A DNA stretch of 64,000 bases from Anthostomella pinea (GCA_963556695.1 CAUWAG010000012.1:2852001-2916000), one strand, 5' to 3'; shown: positions 44,889 to 55,689, numbered from the stretch's first letter. Notes: generated from the sequence alone by a model not told the origin. Translations and numbers: made by a program.

Positions 44889-46877
44889 ATGGCCTCCAGC
44901 AATGGCAACAGCGAAATCCAAGTCGCTCAAGACCCTGCAGACATTGTGAGAGACGAGAAGCTACGATATCTCAGCGACCGCAACCTACATGTCAACCTTG
45001 TCGACCTTATTGATCTTGATCGCATCAAATTTAGAAAACAAGTCGACCTTGAATATGGCGAGAATACCCATTTCAACTCGTACACCTTGTCATGTATCGA
45101 TCGCTACAATAATGCTAAGACGCCCTTCCCTTTCGAGATTCACGAGACATTCCAGATAGACTTTGAGAACTGGACAAAGGCAGACTTCGAGAAGGTTGAG
45201 CGCACCATACGAGGCATCTTCAGGAAATGCCTCAACTCCAAAGGAATCTATCTAGGCAAAGCAAACCACTCCATCGCAGACGCCCTTACCAACCTTATCA
45301 CCGCAGAAGACCTCCCAATCTGGGATAAAGTCTTACTTGACAAAGCAAGAACTGCTTATCCATACCCAAATGTCTGGAAAATCGTTGATGTCTGCATGGC
45401 TACACAGACTGATGCTCCCAATGCTGATACCCCAGATTTGATTGATTCTCATGATGACATCCCTTCTGTTACCGCCGAACATGCATCACAAAAGACTACC
45501 CCAGATCTAAATCTAGCCCAGTACCGGAATCCCTCACCACCGCAAATCCCAACGGCATATGCAACCGGCAACTTCATGCCCAATCCTTGGCACATCGCTA
45601 TCACACCAGACCCTGGCTTCGGAACATACCAGCAGCACAACCAATGGCTACAGAATCAACCACCTGATCCATATACCCAGATTCCCCCTATCCCAGTGCC
45701 CAACGAGGACCTAGCTCCTGGAACAATCGCAACATTTGCCAAGATCTGGAAAGAGAAGAACTGCTACTCAGGACGACCCTACGATATTCTGGATGACAAG
45801 ATACGCTACTTCCTAAACACATGTTCTACCATTGGCATCAAACCTGGCCAGTTCCATGCAGTATTCCCCCAAGTCCTCACTGGCACAGCTCAAGAATACT
45901 TCATGCACCATATCAGCCGTCACTCGATGTTCTCAGACATGTACAACCGTCTCAAGGCACATTTTGACACGGAAGTCAACAAGACTCAATATCATCGCGA
46001 TTGGTCGGCAATCACCTATATCAACATGAAGGCACGACCTGAGAACGCTGGCAAGACCGGCATGGAGATCCTTGAGGCACTCCTTGGCAAACTGCAACTC
46101 TGTCAACGTGCCCTTGGCCCTTCGTACCTAGGCGAGACACAGCTGATTGCAGCTGTGGAACGCGCCTGCCGTGGTATCAAAGAATTCAACTATGCCTTAT
46201 TCACTCCTTTACACACGTTTGAAGCTCTTGCTTCAAACCTCCGACAATCACTCCAGACCTCTGAAGACTCAGCTGACAGCGCCCAGCATACTACCAATCA
46301 GTACTTTACTGATCGCAAGTTTCACCGGCGGAAAGACAAGCAATACGGTAAACGAGATGGCAACGTTACCAGACGTTGTTACATCTGTAGTGACCCTGAC
46401 TGTCGATCGTGGAAGCATTCTCCAGAGGAACAGCGGAAATCCAAAGAGAAATGGCGACACGATCAACAATTCCGTGGACGACCGACCACAGGCCCTGCCT
46501 ACATCTATTTCCTGGCCGATTACGAGCCAGATCTTGACTCAGACCCCGATGATACGCATGACCAACACGTCATGGATTCCAGAAGCGACAGCAGTGACGA
46601 TGCTGTCCAATATCTCACAGCCACCTTACTTAGCGACCGAGCATTCCAACATTCAATTACCGCCACGGACAACTTGCAAGTTGGATTCGAGTCTGACAGT
46701 TTCACACTGGATAGATACGCCAGTTCTATATTCCAAGGAATTATACCTGATTCTGGCGCTGCTTCTGTTTCAACAGCCGGCAAGGGTCAGTTCCTAGCCT
46801 TACAGCGCGAGCTACCCTCAGTTTTACTCGATAAATCACGCGCTGGAGAAGCTACGATTAAATTCGGTGGAGGATAG
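44889..46877 (+). CDS. gag: Copia Gag plus start of protease
   Basis: 662 codons from the ATG that follows the leader minisatellite. The central part is a helical Gag (YHRDWSAITYINMKA, GKTGMEILEALLGKLQL). A zinc-knuckle-like CYICSDPDCRSWKH lies near residue 494. At the end is IPDSGAASVSTAG, the aspartic protease active-site DSGA. The frame stops at TAG 46875 inside the protease domain and the same frame resumes directly, so protease and polymerase need stop read-through or are lost in this copy. TAG could be programmed or a recent point change; one copy cannot decide. Confidence 0.88.
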   Translation: MASSNGNSEIQVAQDPADIVRDEKLRYLSDRNLHVNLVDLIDLDRIKFRKQVDLEYGENTHFNSYTLSCIDRYNNAKTPFPFEIHETFQIDFENWTKADFEKVERTIRGIFRKCLNSKGIYLGKANHSIADALTNLITAEDLPIWDKVLLDKARTAYPYPNVWKIVDVCMATQTDAPNADTPDLIDSHDDIPSVTAEHASQKTTPDLNLAQYRNPSPPQIPTAYATGNFMPNPWHIAITPDPGFGTYQQHNQWLQNQPPDPYTQIPPIPVPNEDLAPGTIATFAKIWKEKNCYSGRPYDILDDKIRYFLNTCSTIGIKPGQFHAVFPQVLTGTAQEYFMHHISRHSMFSDMYNRLKAHFDTEVNKTQYHRDWSAITYINMKARPENAGKTGMEILEALLGKLQLCQRALGPSYLGETQLIAAVERACRGIKEFNYALFTPLHTFEALASNLRQSLQTSEDSADSAQHTTNQYFTDRKFHRRKDKQYGKRDGNVTRRCYICSDPDCRSWKHSPEEQRKSKEKWRHDQQFRGRPTTGPAYIYFLADYEPDLDSDPDDTHDQHVMDSRSDSSDDAVQYLTATLLSDRAFQHSITATDNLQVGFESDSFTLDRYASSIFQGIIPDSGAASVSTAGKGQFLALQRELPSVLLDKSRAGEATIKFGGG

Positions 46878-49310
46878 CCTTTAAATTCCCTCGGCACGAT
46901 CCATGTTGACACCGCCATTGGAGACGTAACGTTTCACGTCGTTGACACCCAAACTCCCTTCCTCCTCTGCCTGAAAGACTTCGACAAGCTTGGCGTAATG
47001 TTTGACAATATTACCAATAGGATGATCCGACTGCGAGATGGCAAGTCCATCCCGATCACCCGTAAATGGGGCCACCCCTGGTTCTTCCCCTCAGCAATGA
47101 CAACCGCATCAACCGGTGTGTTCCTGACAGAAGCTGAACTACGACGCGTTCATACCCGATTTGGACACCCTTCCGTCGGCAAGCTTTACAAGCTCCTAGA
47201 GAAATCTGGCAACGAAGCTGATCGAGATGCCATTGCAATGATCAACAAGTTTTGCCATCATTGCCAGATCAAAGGCCCGTCACCACAGCGGTTCAAGTTT
47301 TCCATCAAGAAGGATGTTGATTTCAACTACGAAGTCATTGTTGACGTCATGTACTTGGATAGCAAGCCCGTCCTTCACTGCGTTGACGCCGCCACAGCAT
47401 TCCAAGCAGCCCAATTCCTCCCTAACCTGTCTGCCAAGGAGACCTGGGAAGCACTGAAACGATGTTGGATTGACACCTATCTTGGCCTTCCAGATGTCCT
47501 AACGCACGACGCTGGTACCAACTTTGCAGCCACAGAATTCCGAGCTGAAGCCCGATTGCTTGGAATCACCTGTCATCAGATTCCCGTTAAAGCTCATTGG
47601 TCGATTGGCAAGGTTGAACGGTATCATACCCCCATTCGACGCTCTTACGAGATCATCCGAGCCGAATCATCCGGGATCTCTCGAGAAGCTGCCCTGCAGA
47701 TGGCAGTAAAAGCCGTGAACGATACCGCCGGTCCTGATGGCCTTGTACCAACACTCTTGGTCTTTGGAGCCTATCCACGCATTACAATGGATTCACCCCT
47801 GACACAATCGCAACTTCAACGTGCCCAGGCCCAGGCTAAAGCAATGACCGAACTACGTAAGCTTCGAGCCAAGCGCAACGTTCAAAGTGCTCTAAACACA
47901 AGGAACGGCCCTGATACAACCCCAACACTGCCTCTCTCTCTTCCCATCGGCAGTGAGGTCCTTGTCTATCGCGAAAAAGACAAATATCAAGGCCCGCATA
48001 AGGTTCTATCGGTAACAGATCGAGAAGTGACCGTTGAGATGGTCAACGGACCAACCCTATTCAACCGCACGCACGTCAAGCCGTACAACCGTCACCCTGA
48101 CGCGATTCTCGATACTGACAAGGTCGACAATCACGATACCCCCGTTCCGTTCGAATATCCTGAACCGACACTCCCCCGTCATTGCGGCCGCCCTCCAAAG
48201 CTCCCTATACCCATCCAAAGCACGAAGCGACCGCGAGGCCGACCCAGAAAAATACACGTGGTACACATAGCCACTACGACTACAAACGAAGAAGAGAACT
48301 TCGCTGGCTCCTTTGTCCAGCAAGATGAATATGGCATTTTCCTCTCGCATAAGGAGCGTGCTGACCACGCTCTCGCCCTGAAACTGCGCACTGAAGGCAA
48401 GATCACAGCCCCTGGAGCACCCTTCGAGCAATCCGATGTCCTTGAGATTGAGTCTCTATTTGCCGATGAAGTGCTTGTCCACATTCTGTTCGACAGCAAG
48501 ATTCACAGCGACACCCAACTGTTTAACTCTCGTCTCGTCTGCACTGTTAAAGGTGTCAATGACCGCCCTTACGAGAAGAGCAGACTCGTCGTTCAAGGAT
48601 ATAACGATCATGAAAAGCACGATATCATGACCCAAGCTCCGACGATCATGCGATGCAGCCAACGACTGGCAATGGCCCTGACACCGTCTTTACGACGGCT
48701 AGGATGCCTCGCTGCCTCTCGAGACATCACCATGGCCTATACGCAGTCACGACACCCTATGAATCGTCTTGTCCTATGCAAGCTGCCCATTGAACTAAAG
48801 AAGAAGTATCCAGAGGGTACGATTCTTCGCGTCGACAAACTCCTATACGGAATCGCAGAAGCTGGAAATCATTGGTATGACACATACTCCGCCCACCACA
48901 AGGAAAGACTAGAGATGGAGACATCCGTATACGACCCTTGTTTATTCATTACAAAGAAAGGCAACGACTTTGCTATCGCAGCCCTTCAAACTGACGACAC
49001 CTTTGTCATTGGCACTACCGGCTTCTTAGAGAAAGAAGAAGACGAAACAAGGAAAACGGGCTACAAAACGAAGCCACGAACCCAGTTTGATACTGGTTCT
49101 TCTGGCGACTTTAACAGATGCCGCCTAGAATTTCAGACTGAGAGCATGACAGCGACTCAAAAAGGACAAGCTGACAAGCTCGTCCTGATTGACATGAGTG
49201 ATAAGGACTACAAGCAGAGATTCGTTGAACAACGAGCAAGAGGCGCCTACATTGCCTCTATCTGTCAACCAGAAGCCGCATTCGACTATTCTATCGCAGC
49301 CCAAGCCTAA
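46878..49310 (+). CDS. pol: Copia Pol: protease end, integrase, reverse transcriptase
   Basis: In the same phase as gag. The first ATG is at 46998, but coding-like sequence starts right after the TAG (LGTIHVDTAIGDVTFHV). Integrase shows its zinc site (H..H in RRVHTRFGHPS, FCHHCQ) and the catalytic region (VDVMYLDS, THDAGTNFAA, KVERYH). The RT carries FNSRLVCTVKGVN, YEKSRLVVQGYND, ASRDITMAYTQS and LQTDDTFVIG, where YVDD is replaced by LQTDD. A TAA at 49308 ends the frame before RNase H, which follows in phase. Confidence 0.85.
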   Translation, partial: PLNSLGTIHVDTAIGDVTFHVVDTQTPFLLCLKDFDKLGVMFDNITNRMIRLRDGKSIPITRKWGHPWFFPSAMTTASTGVFLTEAELRRVHTRFGHPSVGKLYKLLEKSGNEADRDAIAMINKFCHHCQIKGPSPQRFKFSIKKDVDFNYEVIVDVMYLDSKPVLHCVDAATAFQAAQFLPNLSAKETWEALKRCWIDTYLGLPDVLTHDAGTNFAATEFRAEARLLGITCHQIPVKAHWSIGKVERYHTPIRRSYEIIRAESSGISREAALQMAVKAVNDTAGPDGLVPTLLVFGAYPRITMDSPLTQSQLQRAQAQAKAMTELRKLRAKRNVQSALNTRNGPDTTPTLPLSLPIGSEVLVYREKDKYQGPHKVLSVTDREVTVEMVNGPTLFNRTHVKPYNRHPDAILDTDKVDNHDTPVPFEYPEPTLPRHCGRPPKLPIPIQSTKRPRGRPRKIHVVHIATTTTNEEENFAGSFVQQDEYGIFLSHKERADHALALKLRTEGKITAPGAPFEQSDVLEIESLFADEVLVHILFDSKIHSDTQLFNSRLVCTVKGVNDRPYEKSRLVVQGYNDHEKHDIMTQAPTIMRCSQRLAMALTPSLRRLGCLAASRDITMAYTQSRHPMNRLVLCKLPIELKKKYPEGTILRVDKLLYGIAEAGNHWYDTYSAHHKERLEMETSVYDPCLFITKKGNDFAIAALQTDDTFVIGTTGFLEKEEDETRKTGYKTKPRTQFDTGSSGDFNRCRLEFQTESMTATQKGQADKLVLIDMSDKDYKQRFVEQRARGAYIASICQPEAAFDYSIAAQA

Positions 49311-49958
49311 GAACCCTCTGACAAGGACGTCGAGATGCTAAACAAACGCATTCAGTGGCAACTAGACAATAAGTCACGTGGACTTCGATTCGTGACGATT
49401 GATCTGTCTACCGCTAAACTCTTTGTGTTCGTTGATGGATCATTCGCCAATAACAAGGACCTATCATCACAGATCGGATTTGTCATTATCCTCGGGAGTG
49501 AATCATCTGGCAATGGTGAGACATTCACATTTGATCTGACCGGAAACATTGTTCATTGGTCCTCTACCAAATGCAAGAGAGTCACACGGAGCGTTCTAGC
49601 TTCTGAAGTATATGGCATGGTTGCTGGCTATGATTACGGATACGTGATCCACCGTACACTGGCAACTATCTGCCAACGCCTTGAAGTACCTACGATCCCC
49701 CTGATCCTCTGCACAGACTCGTACTCGTTATACCAGTGCCTTGTCAAGCTCGGCACTACCAATGAGAAGCGTCTGATGATCGACGTCATGGCGCTCAGGC
49801 AGTCATACAAGAATCATGAGATCACAGAAATCCGATGGATCCATGGTGAAGACAACCCTGCTGACTCGATGACCAAGTCATCTCCAAATAAAGCCCTTCA
49901 TGGTCTTGTTTCTGATAACAAGACAACGGTTCGAGTTGAAGGCTGGGTTCAACGTTGA
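49311..49958 (+). CDS. Copia RNase H domain
   Basis: In phase with pol after TAA 49308; the first ATG is at 49335. RNase H signatures are VFVDGSFANNKD (first Asp), VLASEVYGMVAGYD (Glu), ILCTDSYSLYQCL (Asp) and GEDNPADSMTK near the end. It ends 57 bp before the 3' LTR. Whether the TAA is bypassed is unknown; as read, this domain is separated from the RT. Confidence 0.85.
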   Translation, partial: EPSDKDVEMLNKRIQWQLDNKSRGLRFVTIDLSTAKLFVFVDGSFANNKDLSSQIGFVIILGSESSGNGETFTFDLTGNIVHWSSTKCKRVTRSVLASEVYGMVAGYDYGYVIHRTLATICQRLEVPTIPLILCTDSYSLYQCLVKLGTTNEKRLMIDVMALRQSYKNHEITEIRWIHGEDNPADSMTKSSPNKALHGLVSDNKTTVRVEGWVQR

Positions 49959-50014
49959 GATTACCTGGATGGATGGTTTGATGGAATCGCAATCATAAAA
50001 GAAAGAATATCCTG

Positions 50015-50218
50015 TGTTGGATCCATGCGATTCCAGCCTGCAAACCACCTATACCAGGACCCACATGTATGATTAGATAAGTGATTAGATACCGGATTGC
50101 GAGGTCACTTAGCCAGACCTTCAGGTCCAGCTAGACCTCCCAATCCAACCATCAGCAACATCATGACCTTGACCCCATACTCGAGTATTATGATTGATCG
50201 TTCAAGCCTGTTCCAACA
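50015..50218 (+). repeat. Copia 3' LTR
   Basis: Identical to the 5' LTR. The purine-rich AAAAGAAAGAATATCC just upstream is a poor to fair polypurine tract. Confidence 0.92.
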
Positions 50219-50635
50219 ATAATAAACTTATTTTCTTTTTATATGAGGCTATATATAAAGTCTTAGTTTTAAGTTTAGTTTTAACTAGTAAATATCTGAA
50301 TATAAGATTTCCATAACAGCGAATTAAATAATAAAACTTATAATAAGTCGGGTTTAAGCGAACATATTTTACTTCATCTTATATAAGCATTAAAATATAA
50401 TAAGTTTAAATACCGACCCTTTATACGTTTATAACAATATCCTATTAAATAAAATATTTTCTTACTACTTAGTTCACCTACCGTATTAGGTTTCTTTTCA
50501 TTTATAAGAAGGTGTTTTTCTCTTAGTTTTACCACTTTTTAGTGGTTAAGTTATTTAAACTTAAACTTGATTTTTAATATAGATTTTTGGATACGTACGG
50601 AGACTTATGTGGGGCCAGTGTAGCTGGGCAGCTGT

Positions 50636-51163
50636 ATGTATATATGTAGTATAAGACCTAGCCTAGCACGCCCGCGCGCCCTTTTGGAGGCCCAGGGCCG
50701 CCGCTATGCGGCAGGCCCCCTGGCGTTAAAAGTTACAACAATAACAACTTCCCTACCTGTGGATTGTCGCGCATTCCTCCCCTCGGATGGTGAGCAGACA
50801 ACGCTACAGGGTAAGAGCAAGTGGGGTTGGAGATCAGTCCAGCCGTGGGCGGTTGGCTCGAATTCGATCTCTTCAGATCAAACAATTGGGGAATATGTAC
50901 TGAATTGCGTCCCGTATTGTATCCAAAAGGTCCGCCACAATAAGCTCTTCGAGGCATTGCTCGGAGGTACTGCGGCTCATTCGGGTCTACTCCACGAAGC
51001 GCTCCACCTGTGGACAGCAACACGTCTCCTTATGAGGGGATGGGAAGCAACCGAGTCGGTGCTAGTTACTGATCCAGACAGTCCATATTTCGGGTCGAAG
51101 CGTTATGGAATACTAGATCTGGAACGATGGCTTGGCCAACTCGCCAGATTACGACAGATATAG
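50636..51163 (+). pseudogene. Fragment resembling the C-terminal end of a fungal regulator
   Basis: An open plus-strand frame whose last 110 residues look protein-like (YVLNCVPYCIQKVRHNKLFE, HSGLLHEALHLWTATRLLMR) and recall the tail of fungal-specific transcription-factor regions. It has no upstream DNA-binding exon; the TIR element starts 16 bp away. It is probably a truncated remnant. The first about 60 residues come from repeat-like sequence with a GCCGC/GCGGC hairpin. Assignment is tentative. Confidence 0.35.
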
Positions 51164-51214
51164 CAGATACGGCACACATGAGAGGCGGGGCTGCCAGGAC
51201 AGAGGGGCTTTGAC

Positions 51215-51272
51215 TGAATGATTGAATGCCTGAATGCCTAAATACCTGAATGCCTGAATGGCTGAATACCCA
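51215..51272. repeat. TGAATGCC short tandem repeat
   Basis: Seven loose units of TGAATGCC/TGAATACC in tandem. Confidence 0.65.
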
Positions 51273-51399
51273 ACATCACGCTCTACCCTTTCCCTTGCCC
51301 TTGCCCTTTGCATCGTCCTCCAAGGCCCAGGTGTAGTACCACTGACCAGATGTGGCTTGAAATGCCTAACACTTATGTCTTTCATTTTTGTACTAGATG

Positions 51400-51535
51400 G
51401 ACCGAGACTCCCAGAGATCAGGGCTAACGTATTGTTTGGCATTGAGGTAGTATCGGTTGTTTCCCTTGTCCTCCACGTAGATGCGGTTCTGGTCTGCAAT
51501 AAGCTCCAAAGGACCTGTTGCTGCAGGCCTCCTCT
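51400..51535 (-). pseudogene. Short protein-like remnant
   Basis: Minus-strand frame with GPLELIADQNRIYVEDKG then NNRYYLNAKQYVSP, well formed but only about 40 residues. It is bounded by stops and then AT-rich DNA. A fragment of an unrecognised gene, cut by repeat DNA. Confidence 0.3.
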
Positions 51536-51599
51536 AGCCTCGCTTTTGAAAGTAGAGCCTCTTATTAAAACAAGCAAGTGCACACATATCCAGATTGAA

Positions 51600-52395
51600 A
51601 ACCCCTATCGTAATAGGTAACAAGTTAAAAGATAAGTATCCAGTAAAATCATAATAGGGGTTGAGGACAAATAAGGACTGGTAAATTATAAGCCATAACA
51701 GTTTATCGGATGCTATTTACGCGACCGTTACGAGTAATATATCGTCCCTTTTTTTACGAAACTATTAGTATACTTCCTACTTAGAGAAGCTAGATCCCAT
51801 GTGGATATTGCAAGTCCTTTCTTTCTTGCAACGACTAGTTACTTAGCTGTATAAAGTATGAAGCCGTGTCTTGCTACTATATCCGAGGCTAGCATATATA
51901 ATAGGCGCTTCGTTAACCCCACTCTATATCTTAACAACTATAGGCAGGGCAAGTGACTTACTTATATGGACTTTTAGTCTTAGATAAAGTTAACTAGAGG
52001 TTTAGTGCCCGCCGTTATATGTTAGTCTACTCGCTATTAGTGAAAGATAACTCGTTATATAATATCTACTAACGCTAGCGCGTTATTAACGGTTAGTTAA
52101 CGGTAGTAGTATATAAGCGCGAGACTATCTAGCTTGCCTCCTTATATCTGCGGCCGCTTAACTTAAGCATGATCTGATTAAATAACTACTACTATATTTT
52201 ATAAGCGAAAAAACCGGATGTAAGGACTTAATATTTCTTCGTAATAGGTTCGATCAATATATATAGCTATTTGGTAATAGCCTTAATATTTCGTATTATC
52301 GTATCGATATCGAGGTCTTTATCGCCCGGGATATCTTAAATAATATCGAGCCAGTTAATCAAAGCTTTATAGTTTTAAAACTAACGCTTTAAATC
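51600..52395. mobile_element. RIP-like AT-rich remnant of unknown class
   Basis: TpA-rich, stop-dense on both strands. It continues after the solo LTR (52401-52674) to about 52920. I could not recognise transposase or RT motifs. Confidence 0.55.
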
Positions 52396-52400
52396 CTAAG

Positions 52401-52674
52401 TGTCATAGTTCAGGGACCAATATGGGGTCAGAATTGGGATGAATTAATTGCGTGATTGTCTATCGGGTCTAGGGACCAAATCTTGTACTAAATACACACT
52501 GAAGTACAAAGATTGGCCCATCCATTGATCTGACAGTAAATAGAGCCTTGTCTGTTACCTATGAAAGCCACCACTTTCAGTACTCTCACCCCTTCACTCC
52601 TTTGACCACTAATTCTGGCCAGATCCAGCTGCCTGACAGCTGGCACCACACCTGTACGACACCTGTATCCCACA
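52401..52674. mobile_element. Solo LTR, 274 bp, with 5-bp duplication CTAAG
   Basis: Starts TGTCATAGTTCAGGGACC and ends CTGTATCCCACA, flanked by CTAAG at 52396-52400 and 52675-52679. Related to the insert at 39596-39866. Confidence 0.8.
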
Positions 52675-52679
52675 CTAAG

Positions 52680-53990
52680 GTTAAAAAAGGCCGATATACC
52701 CGTATATATCGGACTTGTCAAAATCTTAGGCGCTAGATTAATATTAGAATGTTATTATTATCGTAATTACTATAGATATCGCCTTACCTCAAGGCAACGA
52801 CCAGGAGGCTTTTTTAAAGCTATTATAGATTATATTGCTTTACCTATATGGCATATTAAGAGATGTTGGTCTTTAAGTATCGATTTCAGCTCTATAACGT
52901 GGCAACCCGCATACCAGCCGGACGGAAGTCGGTAGACGATTAGAAGCTTGCCATTATTAGGATGTTGGAGCGTATACATTGTAATAGATTGGGGCCTGTA
53001 GGACTGGAAGTTTAATTTACAGTGAAGGTCTGATTGATGGGTGCCCGTATGATATGCTGGTCGAGTGGATGAAGCTGCGCCAGCTATGTGGATCCAGGGT
53101 TCCCGTTACCGGCCACAGCACCCGGCAGCAGGTGCCTGGAGACGCAGCTACCGACGGCCTGTACTTTCCTAGATAAGTACCTCCTCAGCTCAGATGCACT
53201 CATGTGCTAGCCGGTAAATCCAGTATGTGGGGCAGGGGTCCTGCCCACGTCAGGCAGATCACTCAGCCTTGCCGACGCCTATTTTCTCCCACTCACAAAT
53301 CCGCATCACCACAGTCGACTCCTTCATATCCACACCCACACCCAATCGCTCAGACACGTCCAGACACGTCTCGACACCTACATTTATCACTGCGCCTGCC
53401 AATACAGCAGTGCTCGCTTCTCTTCATATCCTCTCTGATTGCGTAGTATGGACACGGCATGTAGCTCACGGTAGTTGCGTGTTCTCCTTGTCTCTCATCA
53501 GCCTCCCTGTTATACTTTCCGGGGCCGACGTTGTCAGATATTGGGCACAGCAGGCGGGCTGAAGCTACACATGTAGGTACCTAGGTACCTATGCAAGCTC
53601 CGGCCCCACGTTGGTTAAGCATGTTGTTGTACCACAACAGCGGGCAGGGGGAGGACTCCGACTCCGTGAGACCGACATGTATTATCCGGGCCCGGTCTGC
53701 ATTGCTTGCCTAACAATGCCTGACAGGTGGGCAAGTACTCTGTCGCTTCCCGTCAGTTTTGAGCCAATCGCCAGAGTGATTGTGTATTCTGTGTGTATGA
53801 AGAGTCCTTGTGCGACCGTATCAGGTTTGTGCCACAGGGGGGCTGGATCGGGACGGAACAACTAGGTTCCGTTGTTTACCTATCAAGGTGCCCTCTGGGC
53901 TCACCGTTAATCCAACACAGCCCTCCCACTCTTCGCATTCTTCAACTGTCAACTCTCTCAGTCTATTTCATTTCCATTGAAAACCTCGCC
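52680..53990. other. Repeat flank then intergenic DNA
   Basis: AT-rich remnant to about 52920, then ordinary composition. Several open frames at 53200-53560 overlap and lack features. The P450 pseudogene's promoter would lie in 53700-53990. GTAGGTACCTAGGTACCTA near 53573 is a short palindromic repeat. Confidence 0.45.
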
Positions 53991-55670
53991 ATGCCCTCCG
54001 TTGCCAGTGATCCCGCGTTTCTCTTAGTCTTCACAGGTATCATTACACTAACCTACTTGGCTGCCCGCAAAATGTTCGGCCATGACCCTCGCGAGCCGCC
54101 ACTGGCCCCGCAGTCGCTTCCTAATGTCGGACAGATGGTGGGACTGTCGCGAAGCAAGTTCAACTACTATGTCGACCTCAGGTATGCCCGAACCCGCCAA
54201 ACCCGCCTTCCCCACATGGCGATAGTGATAAAGTAACTTAAGTCCAATCCAGCCAGAAGACGGGCTCTCCTATCTTCACCATGGCCCTCCCAGGCCAGAA
54301 GATGTACGTGGTAACGAAACCGGAGCTCATCTAGACGGTTCAGAAGCAGCACAAGACCCTCGCATTCCCGCCTATCGAGGCCAAGTTCGCGTCCAAGGTC
54401 TGTGGGCAAGTCTCGAGGCCCAGGATATCCTGGCCAAGAATGTCAATGACGACGAGGGCGATTTTGGCCTCTCGATGGAGTCTTACACCGCCATGCGGGA
54501 TGCCCTCAAGCCCGGCCCGCAGCTCGACGACATGAACCGCGTCATGATCAATGAAATCGCAATGTCACTTGACTTATTGCAGCCGGCCAAGGGAGAGTCC
54601 CGCAGGGTGGGGATGTACGCCTGGCTAAGGGACGCCATCACGAGGGCTACAACCAGGTCTGTGTACAGTCCGGTGAATCCTTATGAAGACAAGGCTATTG
54701 CCGACGCTTTCTGGTGAGTGGTGCCTAATATAAGAGTCCAGCTCCAGCATTGTATCATGAAGCTTCTCCTCTAACCTTACTCTGGTTTGGGGAATTCGAA
54801 AGCAGTCTTATGTCGATCTTGGTCAGGTTCCTTCCTTCTCTCACTGCTCGAAAGCCTGTCGCGGCTCGAAGTAAGGTTGCCAAGGCCTTCGAAGCATACT
54901 ACAGAGCTGGTGGTGTAGAGAAGGCATCAGCTCTCGCCCAAAATCGGTATCAAGCAGAGATACACAACAACGTTCCGCTGGAAGATATTGCCCGCTACGA
55001 AGTCGGAGGTTCGATTGCCATCTTGGTAAATACTGCACCCTCAGCGTTCTGGACCCTGCTTCTACTCAACTCCCACCCTGGTCTCCGTGATGATATCAGG
55101 AAAGAGGTTGATGCCTGTACCACAACAGCCATTGAGAACGGATCTACTGTCAAAGCTCTTGATATAACTACCCTCAAGGAGAGCTGTCCGCTGTTGCTCT
55201 CCTACCAAGAAGTCCTTCGCCATCGTTCTATGGGGACTTCCGTGCGCGAGGTCATGGAAGATACCTATCTCGACCGATAGCTGCTAAAGAATGGCGCTAT
55301 GTTACAGATGCCAAGCCGTATCATACATCAGGATAATAACCTCTGGGGCTCCAATGTCGCCGACTTCAACCCCCGCAGGTTCCTGCCTGAAGAGAAGCAA
55401 AACCGTCCGCGGATGTCTGCTTCCGCACGTTTGGTAGCGGCAAGACACTCTGTCCCGGACGGCACTTCGCGACTAACGAGATACTCGCTGTCGTTGCCGT
55501 CTTCGTCCACGATTGGACACTTTCTCCACCCGCTGTCGCTACATCGACTCCCACGGCAGATGCGTCGTCCAGTCATTCAGGGCTGGCTGGCTGACGTCGA
55601 TAGCTCCGCGCCCATCCACCACCTCTTTGCGATTCCGAGAAACGGCCCCTCAACCCCCCGATCTTGCCGA
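53991..55670 (+). pseudogene. Cytochrome P450 pseudogene
   Basis: It starts MPSVASDPAFLLVFTG, a membrane anchor, then PLAPQSLPNVGQMVGLSR. A short intron (54181-54251) leads to TMALPGQKMYVVTKPELI, broken by TAG at 54332. Frames must shift near 54405 (before LEAQDILAKNVND), again near 55278 (after EDTYLD) and once more before the haem motif FGSGKTLCPGRHFATNEIL at about 55430-55490. Anchor, substrate region, K-helix-like segment and haem Cys are all recognisable, so a former full-length P450 (CYP7/CYP8-like in pattern) has decayed. The first stop could be CAG to TAG. Confidence 0.85.
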
Positions 55671-55689
55671 CACATACGGGAAGAAAGAA

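Larger units (their letters stand above)
44273..50218 (+). mobile_element. Full-length Ty1/Copia LTR retrotransposon, 5,946 bp
   Basis: Identical 204-bp LTRs (TGTTGGATCC..GTTCCAACA) and an ATAAT duplication at 44268-44272 and 50219-50223. The order Gag, protease, integrase, reverse transcriptase, RNase H defines Copia. Internal frames all lie in one phase, interrupted by TAG at 46875 and TAA at 49308. Identical LTRs and balanced GC mean a recent insertion that has escaped RIP, inside an older RIP-degraded TIR element. Confidence 0.93.
43912..50620. mobile_element. RIP-degraded TIR element (about 0.77 kb) split by a Copia insertion
   Basis: Left terminus CACTGACCCCACACAAGTCT and right terminus (reverse complement CACTGGCCCCACATAAGTCT) continue into CCGTAC and are flanked by TA at 43910 and 50621. 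Removing the Copia element (44273-50218 plus one 5-bp duplication) leaves about 0.76 kb of stop-filled AT-rich DNA. Same TIR family as the two MITEs at 31160 and 35491, but larger and heavily mutated. Confidence 0.75.

Noticed and set aside
38590..52920. CRISPR-like or satellite array
   Set aside because: The repeated motifs are transposon ends and short tandem repeats without regular spacers; the genome is eukaryotic.
53204..53562. Two overlapping ORFs before the P450
   Set aside because: They overlap in different frames, are Ser/Thr/Pro-rich and have no features beyond openness.
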